Assembly (NCBI GenBank): GCA_026018925.1 | Contig: JAKSZU010000009.1 | Coordinates: 74,868,041-74,932,040 of the forward strand | Reading direction: 5' to 3' | Source: Tupaia tana | Taxonomy: Eukaryota > Chordata > Mammalia > Scandentia > Tupaiidae | Length of the DNA stretch: 64,000 bases | In this document: positions 36,000 through 47,634 of the stretch, piece by piece | Position numbering within the stretch: the first letter of the stretch is position 1 | Layout: each line of letters starts with the position of its first letter | The notes under the pieces: generated by a model | Seen by the model: the letters and a program-made list of their open reading frames with translations, nothing else | The model's database searches: none | Told to the model about the DNA's origin: nothing | Made by a program: the position numbers and the translations under genes

Positions 36000-36376
36000 A
36001 GTGAAATCGCGCGCTGCGCTAGCGCACGGCACGCGACTTTTTCTTTATTCTGCATATTATTTTCTTCCCAGTTTCTTGATCCTCACGTCCTTTATCTGCA
36101 CCATCCCTGGCTGTCCAGATAGGTCTAGTATTACAATTCTGAAACATTCTATCATTTTAAGACTCTCCAGAATCCTCCATTTCCCTGAAACAACTGTGAT
36201 GATGGAGATACATTTCTTTGGACACCTGAAGAGAATACTTTTTCTTGGTTTACATTAGTAAACACAATTGACGATAGACTTTAGCTGTCTCCATTCCACA
36301 TCAGAAAGGAAACACACTTGCTCCTATTAGAAGAAACCCTCTCATAAAAGTTTTTTCAAAGGGAACACATCTCCCA
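36000..36376 (+). promoter_or_regulatory. L1 non-monomeric leader with CpG-rich start
   Basis: Joins the last partial monomer after CGACCCCTAG. The first 35 bases are CpG-rich and contain the 12-bp palindrome TGCGCTAGCGCA. They are followed by a pyrimidine tract ending TATTTTCTTCCCAG (ends at 36071), which is a good 3' splice acceptor match. The rest is AT-rich leader up to ORF1. The homologous segment at 53886-54259 has the same order but fewer CpGs. Confidence 0.7.
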
Positions 36377-37334
36377 ATGGTTAGAAGTACAAGAACCTCA
36401 TTCCTGAAAAAAGCAGGAAATATGTCTCCATCAAAGGAACACCGTAACTTCCTTCTTGTTCCTGAAAAAAATAGAGGACGTTACCAAAATTTCCGAGATA
36501 GTGTTTATAACATTCATGTTGAACAAGTACTATGAGCTGGAACAGAAAAGAGACAATGAATTACAGGTGATGAGAAAGTCCTTCAACGATTTGAAGGAAG
36601 AAATTCTGAGGAAGAATAAGACGGAACTATTAGAGGTGAAGTCTCAAATACAGGAAATCAAAAACTCTCTTGAAAGTATTAAAAGTCGATTAGACCATGC
36701 TGAAGGTCGAATCTCTGATGTAGAAGATAAAACTTCTGGCCTAGAGAAAACCACCAAAAAGATAGAGAAAATAACATAAAAACATGAAGATAACATATGA
36801 GAATTACTAGATTCCATTAGACGTCCTAATGTCCGAATAATTGGTATCCCAGAAGGTGAAGAAACTTATAAGAGCATGGAAAACCTATTCCATGAAATCT
36901 TGTAAGAAAATTTCTCAAGCATAGAGAGGCACTCCAACATCCAGACCCAAGAAATACAAAGGACACCAAATAGAATCAACCCAAGAAGATCTTCCCCAAG
37001 GCATATCATAGCCAGACTGGCTAAGACCACAGATAGAGATAAGATACTAAAACTAGCAAGAGAGAAACGACAAGTGACTTACAAAGGTCATCCCATCAGG
37101 CTAACACCGGACTTCTCAATGGAAACAATGCAAGCAAGGAAATAATGGGAAGATATATCGAAAGTGTTAACAGAGAAACTACTTCAACCAAGACTATTGT
37201 ATCCTGCAAGATTATCCTTCATATGGGAAAAAAAGATTAAAATCTTCTCAGACAAACAAAACCTGAAAGAATTTGCCAGCACCAGGCCAGCTCTCCATGA
37301 AACCCTGAAGAAAGTACTGTTCCAGGAAAACTAA
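36377..37334 (+). pseudogene. L1 ORF1 (RNA-binding protein) pseudogene
   Basis: ORF1p is the trimeric coiled-coil RNA chaperone of the L1 ribonucleoprotein. The ATG aligns with that of the copy at 54260. One extra A in the A run near 36467 shifts the frame relative to that copy. In the downstream frame the coiled-coil part is readable (KYYELEQKRDNELQ, then ESIKSRLDHAEGRISDVEDK), followed by in-frame stops at 36777 and further ones after it. The C-terminal RNA-binding region (RIIGIPEGEE, TRPALHETLKK in frame fragments) is still recognisable. The copy is non-functional. Confidence 0.88.
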
Positions 37335-37378
37335 AGAAGTAACAGCCAGAAACAAAAGAGTAAAAGGCAACTAAGACA

Positions 37379-38153
37379 ATGGCCAACTTAAAATTCGGGA
37401 CAGATCCATTAACATCGATAATAACATTGAATATTAATGGATTAAATTCTCCAAGCAAGAGACACAGACTGGCTGAATGGGTTAAAAAACAAAAACCCTC
37501 TCTCTGTTGCCTACAGAAACCCACTTCATGGATAAAGATATACATAGACTGAAAGTGAAGGGTTGGAAAAAGATTTTCCTTGCAAATGGGAACCAAAAAA
37601 GAGCTGGAGACTCAATACTAATCTCTGACAAAATAGGTTTTAAAACAAAAACTATTCGAAGAGCTAAAGAAGGGCACTATATTGTAGTAAAAGGGTCAAT
37701 CTATCAAGAAGATATAATGCTTATTAATATCTATGTGCCTAACACAGCAGCACCCAAATATGTGAACCACTGTGGAGAACAATTTGGAGATTCCTCCAAA
37801 ATCTACAAATAGAACTACCATATGATCCAGCAATCCCACTCCTTGGTATCTACCCGAAGGACAGAAGAATACTTAATCAAAAAAGTGCTTGCACATCGAT
37901 GTTTATTGCGGCACTTTTCACGATTGCTAAGTCATGGAAACAACCTAAATGCCCACGAACTGATGAATGGTTAGAAAAACTGTGGCACATATACTCAATG
38001 GAATACTATTCATCCATAAAAAACAACAAACCCCTGGCTTTTGAAAGGAAGTGGATGAATATGGAAGACTTACTGTTGAGTGAAGCAAGCCATGCTATGA
38101 AGGAGAGGCATTGTATGTCCCCACTTAATATATACCGAGTGTCTGCACTCTAA
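37379..38153 (+). pseudogene. L1 ORF2 pseudogene with 3-kb internal deletion
   Basis: ORF2p is the endonuclease/reverse transcriptase. The N-terminal endonuclease part is present (LNINGLNSPS-like start, then KPTSWIK-like frame, then KVKGWKKIF), with frame damage. At about 37763 the sequence jumps from the endonuclease region (CACCCAAATATGT) to the C-terminal region (AACCACTGTGGAGAAC). Everything in between, including the whole reverse transcriptase domain, is missing. The C-terminus reads [14 protein letters not shown] to the normal stop at 38151-38153. It cannot act in cis; only endonuclease fragments remain. Confidence 0.9.
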
Positions 38154-38479
38154 ATGTGTATATATATACATATATATACATATATATACAAATATACTTA
38201 TATATTTGTATATATATGTATATATATATTTATATTTGAAACTATTCTGCTTCTGTTGCTATAGAGTTTTAAAATTATACAAAATTAGAAGACATATTTT
38301 GAACATTATCTTTAAAATTCAGTATTTTGAGATTTTGAAAGTTGTTTGTAAACTGTCAAGAATTATGGAGTATGAGCTAAAATTTTTTGCTATGTAAAGT
38401 AAATGTTTGTGGAAAAATATAAAAATAAATAAATGAAAAAAAATTCTAGAATAATGATGGTAGCAATGTAGAGAGTACT

Positions 38480-38690
38480 GCAATTGAATATCTCTTATCC
38501 AAAATGTTTGGGATCAGAAGTGTTTCAGATTTCAGATGTTTTTTTCAGATTTTAGAATATCTGTATACATATTAATGAAATATTTTGGGGTCATGATCCA
38601 ACTGTAAGCATGAAGTTTAGTTATGTTTTATTATCTTAAACACATAAGCTGAAGGTAATTAAAAAATTATTTAATTTAAAAAAAGAAAAG
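38480..38690 (+). repeat. Old DNA-transposon-like remnant
   Basis: TATCTCTTATCCAAAATG ... GATCAGAAGTGTTTCAGATT ... TTTTGGGGTCATGATCCAA resembles a mammalian medium-reiterated DNA transposon of the type that begins TATCCCTTATCC. The family name is not certain. It may continue after the SINE at 38697. Confidence 0.45.
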
Positions 38691-38696
38691 CATTTG

Positions 38697-38950
38697 AGAA
38701 GCCAGCAGGTGGCATGTTGTTAATTGAGGTTCTGGATTCTCACATGACTGACCATGGTTGAGTCCTGGACCTGGAGGCTTAAAACTCATTCTGGGCATGA
38801 GTTTGCATGTATGTCCAAAATCCTGAGAGAAAAATGGAGTAGAAGGAATTTCAGTATGCCCATCCCCCTGGGAATGATTTCTTAATTTCTCTCTCTGTGT
38901 CTCTCTGTCTCCCTAGTGAGCACATGTGCCCTATAGCAATAATCTCTGTT
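38697..38950 (+). mobile_element. tRNA-derived SINE, long form, diverged
   Basis: AAGCCAGCAGGTGGCATG head, CCATGGTTGAGTCCTGGACC B-box region, GTCCAAAATCCTGAGAG body and CCCTATAGCAATAATCTC end. Imperfect duplication AAAGCATTTGAG / AAAACAGTTGAG. Confidence 0.88.
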
Positions 38951-38964
38951 CAAAACAAAACAGT

Positions 38965-39501
38965 TGAGTTCATTTTGTGCAGAATTTCCATTGTCCCAGT
39001 AAAAACAAAATACACATGTATGTACAAGATATGAAATAATAATTGGGTGACAAGCCTATATTCTTATGGTAAGACTAGATACCATATTGTGTATTTCAGA
39101 TGATCATGCATATTAACTGTGTTTGTATTTAAATGCTTATATTTGTATCTAAACTGGATTGAATATTACAAAGAAGAATGGCAAAATTCATGTTAATAAT
39201 TTAAATTTCAATTAGTCTTTATTTATAATAATAACTAGCACATTAAAGAACACCATGACACATACAGAGAGATCACAGAAGAAAGAACTTTTATATTTCA
39301 GTTATTTTAATGGCACTTTTTCTCATGCATTTTGAACAAGAGCCCCACATTTCCATATTGCATGGGTTCCTGCAATTTATGTTGCCAGAAAAAAAATCCC
39401 TTTTTAATGGCATCATGACTGCAACTTCTATCTAGTTAATCTGCTTCTTATATTTACAAACCACTCAAAATTTTTTTCTCAAGAAGAAAATCCTCCAATT
39501 A
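38965..39501. other. Unassigned AT-rich interval
   Basis: No gene, RNA or confidently named repeat. Confidence 0.5.
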
Positions 39502-39516
39502 TCCAATTCTATATTT

Positions 39517-39779
39517 TTTGAGAGGTTTTCGCTATAGGGCACGTGCACTTGCCAGAAAAATAGAGAGAGACAGAAAGACAGAAAGTGAGAAATCCCCCCA
39601 CACACACACACAGGGGGAGTAGCCACACCACAATCCTTTTTCCTCTATTCTCCTCTGAGGATCTTGGGTATGCATACATATGTACCCAGTGTGAGTTTAA
39701 GCCACCAGGTCCAGGACTCGAACCATGGTCAACTACATGGGAGTCCAGCAACATAGCCATTATGCCAACTGCTGGTCCC
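39517..39779 (-). mobile_element. tRNA-derived SINE, long form
   Basis: Antisense copy from TTGAGAGGTTTTCGCTATAGG to CCAACTGCTGGTCCC with a perfect 15-bp duplication TCCAATTCTATATTT at 39502-39516 and 39780-39794. It contains a short (CA)n run. Confidence 0.95.
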
Positions 39780-39794
39780 TCCAATTCTATATTT

Positions 39795-40769
39795 GTGCCA
39801 GTATATGTCTCAGCTTCTTCCAGGTTTAAGTGATGTTTAAATGTAGGTCATATGTTTCCTACTGTCATTTCAACTCAGGGCTTTGAATTAATTTGTGGCT
39901 ATCATTCTTACACACAGTGTAACAAGGTTAATGTTAATATTCATGATTAACTAAATCTGGATATAAATTCTGACTCCACTGTCTATTTGCTGGTCATCTT
40001 GAGGAAGTTATCTACACTCTCTAAATAAGTTTGCAAAAGCCCATCCTCTGATTTAACAGTCTGGTATATGGGTTGAATCATCTGACTTTGTAATCAATTC
40101 CCCAGAGGACTAAGATGTAACTAGTCTACATATTGGTATTCAAGAAGCAAAGGACTGGATTATTTCTAATTTGGCTTCTTATCTTAAAACCTCATGATTC
40201 TAGGAAATATACAAGCTTCTCAAGTCTTTACTGTGTGTATGCCTTAGAATGAGGTCCTCTTTATTCCCTTTAACAGGGGCCAATTTCTTCATTACAACAT
40301 GATCTTCAATAGCATGGCACGCAAGATAAAGCCAATTTTACTTGACCTGATTTAAAATAAAAATAGACTAATAAAAATGATCTTATTACAAGATTATAGA
40401 AGTTCCCCATGGTAGCAAGTAATAATGAATAGTTCTGGTATGTAGTACAGCCACTCTTCACCTTATGACCAATCTGTTTAGTGATCGTTCAGACTTAAAA
40501 CCAGTTCTCCAGTACCAGGAATCTCCTTCCTGAGTTTTTGTCTCACTCCAGCAGTGAATTAGTATTCACTCTATAAGGTATTTGAAATCACACAAGACTA
40601 TATATGTCATTTATAATTTGTAATTTATTGTGAACCCACAGTAGTATTAAGACTAAAAATGATTATGCCAGATTTACATTATTGTTGTGGTGCTTCTTAT
40701 CATTTTCTAATGTTTGCTTTTTGTATGGATAGAGTTACATGATACTTGTGTGGTGTTCTGGAATAAACA
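39795..40769. other. Unassigned interval with a possible MIR piece
   Basis: About 39960-40060 (TAAATTCTGACTCCACTG ... TTGAGGAAGTTATCTACACTC) resembles a MIR core in plus orientation, weakly. No gene was seen in the rest. Confidence 0.35.
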
Positions 40770-40849
40770 CACGAGTTCATAGCCACAGAATCCCTCTCCA
40801 ACAAATTGACCAGAAGTGAATGCATTACCAAATGATTAAAAATGGAAGC

Positions 40850-41791
40850 AGAGTCTCAAGGATGAGAGAATGAAATAGTACATCTTAACCAAGAGAACAA
40901 TGTAATCTGTCTCCAAGTAGGGAAAATTTAGAGCATATTACCAAAATGTCAGAAAAAAATATTTAGAATATTTATGGTAACAAAATTCTAAGAGATGCAA
41001 GAGAAAAGAAACATTGAGCTCCAAGATATGAGGAAGTCTTTCTATGATATAAAAGAAGAATTGGACACTATAAAAAAGAATCAAATGGAACTGTTAGACA
41101 TGAAGACTATAATACAGGAAATTAAAACTTCCCTTAAAAGTATCAAAAGTAGGTTAGACCATGTGGAAGACTGAATTTTGGAAGTAGAAGACAAAACTAA
41201 TCTCCTAGAAAAAAGTATAAAAAATACTGAGAAAACAACCAAGAAAACTGAGGATAATATATGAGAAATACTAAATACCATGAAATGCTCAAACATCCGA
41301 ATAACTGGTATCTCAGAAGGTGAAGAAACTAATAAGGGCATTGATAATCTATTCCATGAAGTCCTGAAAGACAACTTTCCAAGTTAGAGAGGCACTCAAA
41401 CATATAAACCCAAGAAATACAAAGAATCCCAGGTGGAATCGATCCAAGAAAATCCTCTCCATGCACTATTATAGCTAGATTGACCAAAATGACAAAGACA
41501 AAATACTAAGATTGGCAAGAGAAACACACAAAATCACTTACAAAGGCTATCCCATCAGATTAACAACAGATCTCTTATTGAATACAATGTAATAAAGGAA
41601 AGAATGGGAAAATATATTCAAAGTGTTAAATGAAAATCAATTTTAACCAAGAATACTACACCTGGCAAGATTGTCCTTCATATTGAAAAAGAAAATAAAA
41701 ACGTTCTCAGATAAACAAAACCTGATAAAATTTATCAACTGCAGATCAACTCTTCAGGAAATGCTGAAAGGATTACTATACCAAGAAAACT
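40850..41791 (+). pseudogene. L1 ORF1 pseudogene (old copy)
   Basis: Frame fragments give a coiled-coil-like Glu/Lys-rich part (around 40990-41230) and the conserved region encoding ITGISEGEETNKG (around 41300-41340), ending near 41791 with the expected TAA after GAAAAC. Multiple stops, including TGA in the 41170 and 41260 areas, make it non-functional. Confidence 0.8.
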
Positions 41792-41836
41792 AAAGAGAGA
41801 CAGACATCAATAAGAGAACCAAAAACAACCAGGAAT

Positions 41837-44800
41837 ATGGCCAACTTAATGTTAGAGACCAGTCTGAAAATATTGATAATAACGTTGAATGTCATTGATT
41901 AAACTTTCTGATCAAGAGACACAGACTAGCTGAATAGATTAAAATCAGAAACCCTCTATCTTCTGCCTACAAGAAACCCATCTCATGGATAAAGACATAC
42001 ATAGACTAAAAGTGAAGGACTGGAAAAAGGTATTCCATGCAAATGGAAACCAAAAAAGAGTGGGAGTTGCTATACTGATTTCAGACAAAATAGGCTTTAA
42101 GATAAAAACCATAAGAAAAGACAAAGAAGGGCATTACATAGTAGTAAAATGGCTAATTCACCAAGAAGATATAACAATTACAAAAATCTATGCACCGAAC
42201 TCAGGAGCACCCAAATATATAAAGGAAAGACTGCTAGATCTAAAAGGAGAGATAGACTGTAACACTATAATTGTTGGAGACTTCAGCACCCCATTATCTT
42301 CTTTAGACAGGTCAATGATACAAATGATAAGCAAAGAGATCCAGGACCTAAATGATACCATAAATCAGATGGACTTGATAGACATCTACATAACTTTTCA
42401 CCAAAAAAACCCCACAAAATATACATTTTTCTCAGCCCAACATGGTACTGTCTCAAAGACTGATCATAGGATAGGGCACAAAACCAGCCTTTACAGATTC
42501 AAAGGCATAGAAAATATATTCAGCATATTCTCCGACCACGGTATAATTAAACTTAATATTAATCTCAGGAAAATCCCTCGAAAATATACAAATACATGGA
42601 AACTAAGTAACCTACTTCTGAATGACTCTATGACTACTGCAGAGATCAAGAGGGAAATCAAAAGCTTCATGAAAACTAATGATAATGAGTATACAAGTTT
42701 CCATAATCTATGGGATACTTCAAAAGCTGTTATAAGAGGGAAGTTCATAGCAATTAGTGTGCACAAGAAAAAGATGGAAAGGTGGAAACAGGACAACATA
42801 ATACCATGCCTCAAGAAATTGGAAAAAGAACAACAAAATAATTTTTTTAAATGCCAAAAGAAAAAAAATAATAAAGATTCTAGCAGAAATAAATGAAATA
42901 GTAAATAAGTGAACTATACAGAAAACAAATGAAAGCTAAAGCTGGTTCTTTGAAAAGATAAACAAGATTGACACACCATTAGGTACAATAATTAAGAATA
43001 AGAGAGAAAGGAACGAGAAAAGTCAAATTCACAATGAATCAGTCAACAAAACAATAGACATAACAGAGATACGAAACATCATTAGAGGATATTATGAAAG
43101 ACTATATGTCAACGAAGACAAAAACCTGGACAAATTTCTGGACACATATAATCTACCAGGATTGACTAAGGAAGACATAAAAAGCCTGAATAGACCTATA
43201 ACAAGCAGTGAGATTGAATCAGTAATAAATAACCTCCCAACAAAGAAAAGTCCAGGCTGTGATGGCTTCACTGGCAAATTTTACAAAACGTTTAAAAAAG
43301 AGGTAACCCTCATTCTTCTCACACTGTTTCTAGAGATCCAAAAGAAAGAACCCTTCCAAATTCATTCTATGAAGCCTGCATAACCCTCATTCCCAAAGCA
43401 GTTAAGTATACGACAAAAAAAGAAAACTACAGACCTATATCTGTGATGAATACAGATGCAAAAATTCTCGGCAAGATACTTGCTAACTGTATTCAACAGC
43501 ATATAAAAAAGGTTATTCAACAAGACTAGGTAGGATTTATTCCAGGGATACAAGGGAAAGAAAGAAAAGAAAAACCATATGATCATTTCAATCAATGAGG
43601 AAAAAGCATTCAACAAAATACAACATACCTTTATGATCAAGACTCTCAGTAAAATTTGCATAGAAGGACCATTTCTCAACATAATAAAAGCCAATTATGG
43701 AAAACCTACAGCTAACATCATACTCAATGGGGAAAAGCTGAAAGTGTTTCCACTAAACATGGGTATAAGACAAGACGGCCCACTTTCTCTGCTCCTATTC
43801 AATACAGTACTGGAAATTCTGGCCAATGGGATCAGACAAGAGAGGGAAATTACAGGCATTACAATCAGGAAAGAAGAGCTGAAATTATCTCTGTTTGCAT
43901 ATGACATGATTGTATACATAGAAGACTCAATAGTATCCACAATAAAACTTCTTGAAGTAATCAATGCATACAGTAGTGGCATGATACAAAGTTAACATAT
44001 AAAAATCTATAGCATTACTATATCCAAACAACAAGCAGACAGAAGCAGAACTGAAGAAAGTAATTCCACTTACCATAGCCATAAGAAGCATAAGATACAT
44101 AGGAATAAAACTAACCAAAAAAGTAAAAGATCTATACAAGGAAAACTATGAAAACCTTAAAAAGGAAATTGAAAAGGACACTAAAAAGTAGAAGGTCATC
44201 CCATTTCCTGGATTGGCAGAGTCAATATAATCAAAATGGCAATCATTCCCAAATTAATCTACATATGAAATGCAATCCCTATAAAATTACTCACAGATCT
44301 GGAAAAGACGATCATAGAATTTGTCTGAAACCATAAAAGATCACGTTTTGCTAAAGCCATGCTCTGCAAGAAGAGTGGAGTAGGTTGCCTTTCACTTCTG
44401 GACTCCGAAATATATTACAAAGCTGTGACAATCAAAACAGCATGGTATTGACATAAAAACAGATATGAGGAACAATGGAACAGAGTAACTCCAGAAATAA
44501 ACCCCAAAACATAGAGCCAACTCATCTTTGTCAAAGAGTACCAGTCAATCCAGTGAGAAAAGGGAAACATCTTAAACAAATGGTGCTGGAAAAACTGGGT
44601 ATCCACATGACAAAAGATGAATCTGAACCCCTATCTGTCACCATTATCAAAAATTAACTCAAAGCGGATCAAAGATCTAAACCTAAGACTGCAAACTATA
44701 AATCTAGTGGTGGAAAACACTGGGGAAACTCTGGGAGACATTGGGGTAGGCAAAGACTTCTTAAGCAAGATCCCCAAAGCACAGGCAATAAACCCCAAAA

Positions 44801-45605
44801 TATGCAGGTGGGATTACATCAGATTAAGGAGTTTCTGCACAGCAAGAACATCGTAATTAGTGTGAATTGACAACCCTTGGAATGGGAGAGAATTTTTGTT
44901 AACTGTGCCTCAGATAAGGGACTGATAACCAGAATACACAGGGAAATCAAGCAGCTTACCCAGAAGAAAATTATTAACCCAGTTAAAATATAGGAAAAGG
45001 AGCTGAATAAACAACTCTCTAAGGAAAACATACGAACAGCCAAAAAGAATATGAAAAAATTCTCAACATCTTTCATTGTAAGGGAGATGCAGATCAAAAC
45101 CACAATGAGATACCACCTAACTCCAGTCAGAATGGTGAAGATTAAAAAATAATAATAATAATGATAAGTGCTCTAGAGGATGTGGTGAAAGGGGAACACT
45201 CCTACACTGTTGGTGGCAGTATAAATTGATCCAGCCTTGTGGAGAACAATATGGAGGTTCCTCAAAGACATTCAAATAGAACTACCATATGATCCAGCAA
45301 TTCCACTCCTGGGTATCTTCCCAAAGGACAAGAGAGCACTCAGTCGGAAAACTGCTTGCACATCTATATTCATTGCAGCATTATTCACGATTGCTAAGAA
45401 ATGGAACCAACCCAAATGTCCACAGGCAGATGAGTGCATTGAAGAGTTAGGGCACATATACTCCATGGAATACTATCCAGCCATAAAAAAACAACACCAC
45501 CCTGGAATTTTATAGAAAGTGGATGAATATGGAAGATTTGTGGCTGAGTGAAGCAAGTCAGGCTATGAAAGAGAGACATTGTATGTCTCCACTTAACATA
45601 TACCG
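41837..45605 (+). pseudogene. L1 ORF2 pseudogene (old copy)
   Basis: Starts ATGGCCAACTTA. The longest open piece (41985-42896) covers the endonuclease domain, with GDFSTPLSSLDRS (metal-binding Asp region), a TDHRIGHK-like part and the FSDHGIIKLN motif. The reverse transcriptase region follows in other frames: SPGCDGFTGKFYKTF (about 43250), [17 protein letters not shown] (about 43780), and the catalytic box, which reads FAYDM instead of FADDM (about 43900), so a catalytic Asp is lost. C-terminal fragments [18 protein letters not shown] (45240) onward are present. Frameshifts and stops are numerous. Confidence 0.88.
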
Positions 45606-45665
45606 ACTGTCAGCACTCTATGGCAGAGACTGAAGGACATACAAGCATTAAAATTTGTTATGGAC

Positions 45666-45941
45666 GGGAACCAGCAGTTAGTGTAATGGCTATGTCGCTG
45701 GACTCCCACATAGTCAACCGTGGTTTGAGTCCTGGACCCGGTGGCTTAAACTCACACCAGGCGCGTGTGCATGCGTGCCCAAGATCCCGAGAGGACAATG
45801 GAGGAGAAGGGATTGCGGTGTGGCCATTCCCTCTGGGGGATGATTTCTCACTTTCAATCTCTCTGTCTCTCTCTGTCTGTCTGGCGAGCGAACATGCCCT
45901 ATAGCAAAAACCTCTCCAAAAAAAAAAAAAAAGGAAAAGAA
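45666..45941 (+). mobile_element. tRNA-derived SINE, long form, young
   Basis: GGGAACCAGCAGTTAGTGTA to CCCTATAGCAAAAACCTC plus A tail; target duplication AAATTTGTTATGGAC (45651-45665) / AAAAATTGTTATGGAC (to 45957). Inserted at the 3' end of the older L1. Confidence 0.93.
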
Positions 45942-45959
45942 AAAAATTGTTATGGACAG

Positions 45960-46206
45960 TAGAGATTTTTGCCTTAGGGTGTGTGTGCTTGATGAAGAGA
46001 GACAGAGACAATGAGAAGGAAAGTGAGAAACAACCCACCAGGGGGATGACCATGTTGTGATCCCTTCTCCTCTCTTCTCCTCTTGGAATCTTGGGCACAC
46101 TCATACATGCACCTGGCATGATTTTTATCCCACTGGGTCTGAGACTTGAACCGTGGTAAGCCATGTGGTAGTCCAATGATGTAACTGCTACAGCATCTGG
46201 TTGCCC
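45960..46206 (-). mobile_element. tRNA-derived SINE, long form, older
   Basis: Antisense copy: TTTGCCTTAGGGTGTGTG, GATCCCTTCTCCTC, TCTTGGGCACACTC, to a diverged CATCTGGTTGCCCC head. No clear duplication. Confidence 0.85.
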
Positions 46207-46242
46207 CCTAGGAGTATTATTTTTATCTTGAATTATTTTTTT

Positions 46243-46275
46243 TCTTAAGGTTTTTCCATGGGGTACATGTGCTTG

Positions 46276-46327
<52 letters not shown>

Positions 46328-46526
46328 AGTGATAGGGAAAGTGAAAAATCACCCCCAAGGGGGGGACAGTCATGCCACAGTGACTTCTCCTACATTCTTT
46401 TCCTGAAATTTTAAATACTCATTCGTACATGCCTGGCATAATTCTCAAGCTGCCATGTCTGGGACTCAAACTGTAGTCAGCCGTATGGAACTCCAATGCC
46501 TTAACCACTACACCACCTGCTGGGCC
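46243..46526 (-). mobile_element. tRNA-derived SINE with internal (GA)n expansion
   Basis: Antisense copy from TTAAGGTTTTTCCATGGGG to CCACCTGCTGGGCC, with duplication CTTGAATTATTTTTTT at 46227-46242 and 46527-46542. A (GA)n run at about 46278-46325 has expanded from the GAGAGACAG part of the body. Confidence 0.9.
46278..46325. repeat. (GA)n microsatellite
   Basis: About 24 GA repeats inside the SINE. Confidence 0.95.
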
Positions 46527-46542
46527 CTTGAATTATTTTTTT

Positions 46543-47634
46543 GAAAGCCAAGAGAAATTGGTTTACTTATAAAGTTATCAGTCCACTGAAGAAATATAGT
46601 CATACATATTTTTTCTTTTTTATTTTCTATTTCTCTTTCATTTCTCTCTCTTTCTATTTTTTTTCTTTTCCTGGGGGCATTTCTAAGTGCTATCACCACA
46701 TTGACAATTACAGAGAAAAACAGGTAAAAAATGGAAACTGTCTTCACATTGAGTGTTCCTCTCAAACATAATATCCTGTTCCTCTATGAGATCACCATTT
46801 TCAATAATTTTCTATTTTTTATTTTGGTATTTTTTTATATGTAAAATTGTCATCTACAATATACTGTATAGTCAAACTCCCAACACAGAACAGGAAACAC
46901 TTGTGCTGCTCATTAGGGATAGGCAAAGGATGAAACCTGATCCTGTAACCATGTTCAGATGTTTCAATGTGGCGAAAAAACACCTTGCAATTTGGCAGGA
47001 AGAGAACTGAAAAACTTTGTGACTGTCGTGTATAATGTTAAAAATGATTTTTAGCTTCTTTTTTGGTACTTATTTTTCTGTTTCCTTTTTTCCCTTCTGT
47101 ATTGATTTAATTTTTGGTGTAATGATAAAGAACCAAGGAAGAGAAACAGGGCTGACTTCTCTGTTATTTATTTCTCCCTTGGCTATCTGATGGCTGTTTT
47201 CAGAGGCCCATGTAATGCATCCTTTCCCTTGATGCAGTTTTGAATACCATGGTTGCAGCTGCCAATCTCTCACCAGATCTTTTGCTTTGAGAAAAAAATA
47301 TATTTTGCTTAAATATTAAAAGATGTCTTCAAGTCTTTCCATATGTATGCTTTTCATCTATTTTATATGGAAATATGACCTCTTGGTTTCAGAGAAGTGT
47401 CTCTTCGCAAATAGAACCTATCACAACAGTTTGGGCAGTGCAGCCCTAAGTAAAAGGAAAAAGAATGAAACTAAAAGGTAGGATGTCATTTGATCAATTT
47501 TGTCCCAAATAGGTGCATGTTCAAATGCTGGTTATCCTTTATCCTCTCTCTGGAAAGCCTTCTCTAATGATCCCAACCTTTACAGATCTATGCTTCTCCA
47601 AGTTTCCAGATGTTTATGTAAAGCAATTTCAGTG
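46543..47634. other. Unassigned AT-rich interval
   Basis: No gene recognised. The short frames (for example 46753-47010) have no similarity that I can name. The stretch near 47510-47600 (CTGGAAAGCCTTCTCTAATGATCC) faintly resembles L2. Confidence 0.4.

Larger units (their letters stand above)
36000..38440 (+). mobile_element. Internally deleted L1 fused to the monomer array
   Basis: Contains the non-monomeric leader (36000-36376), a broken ORF1 (36377-37334), the start of ORF2 (37379-about 37763), a deletion, the ORF2 end (to 38153), and a 3' UTR with TA-rich repeat and terminal AAATAAATGAAAAAAAA. It is closely similar to the copy at 53.9-59.3 kb, lacking about 3.06 kb relative to it. No target duplication was found between the array's left edge and the 3' end. 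Confidence 0.92.
40770..45650 (+). mobile_element. Older long L1, no monomers, heavily mutated
   Basis: Sense-oriented L1 with ORF1 and ORF2 remnants and an ORF2-end/3' UTR ATATACCGACTGTCAGCACTC closely related in plan to the younger copies. The left edge is fuzzy (about 40770) and carries no monomer or CpG-rich leader, so the copy is 5'-truncated or from a different lineage. Divergence from the 53.9-kb copy is clearly larger than that between the two array-linked L1s. Confidence 0.88.

Noticed and set aside
37755-37770. Spliced L1 (intron removal) as cause of the ORF2 gap
   Set aside because: The left side is donor-like but the right side is preceded by AC, not AG, and an extra G lies at the join. 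End-joining deletion fits better.
38157-38232. TA-rich run as an independent microsatellite or origin
   Set aside because: It is at the same place in both L1 3' UTRs and is part of the element.
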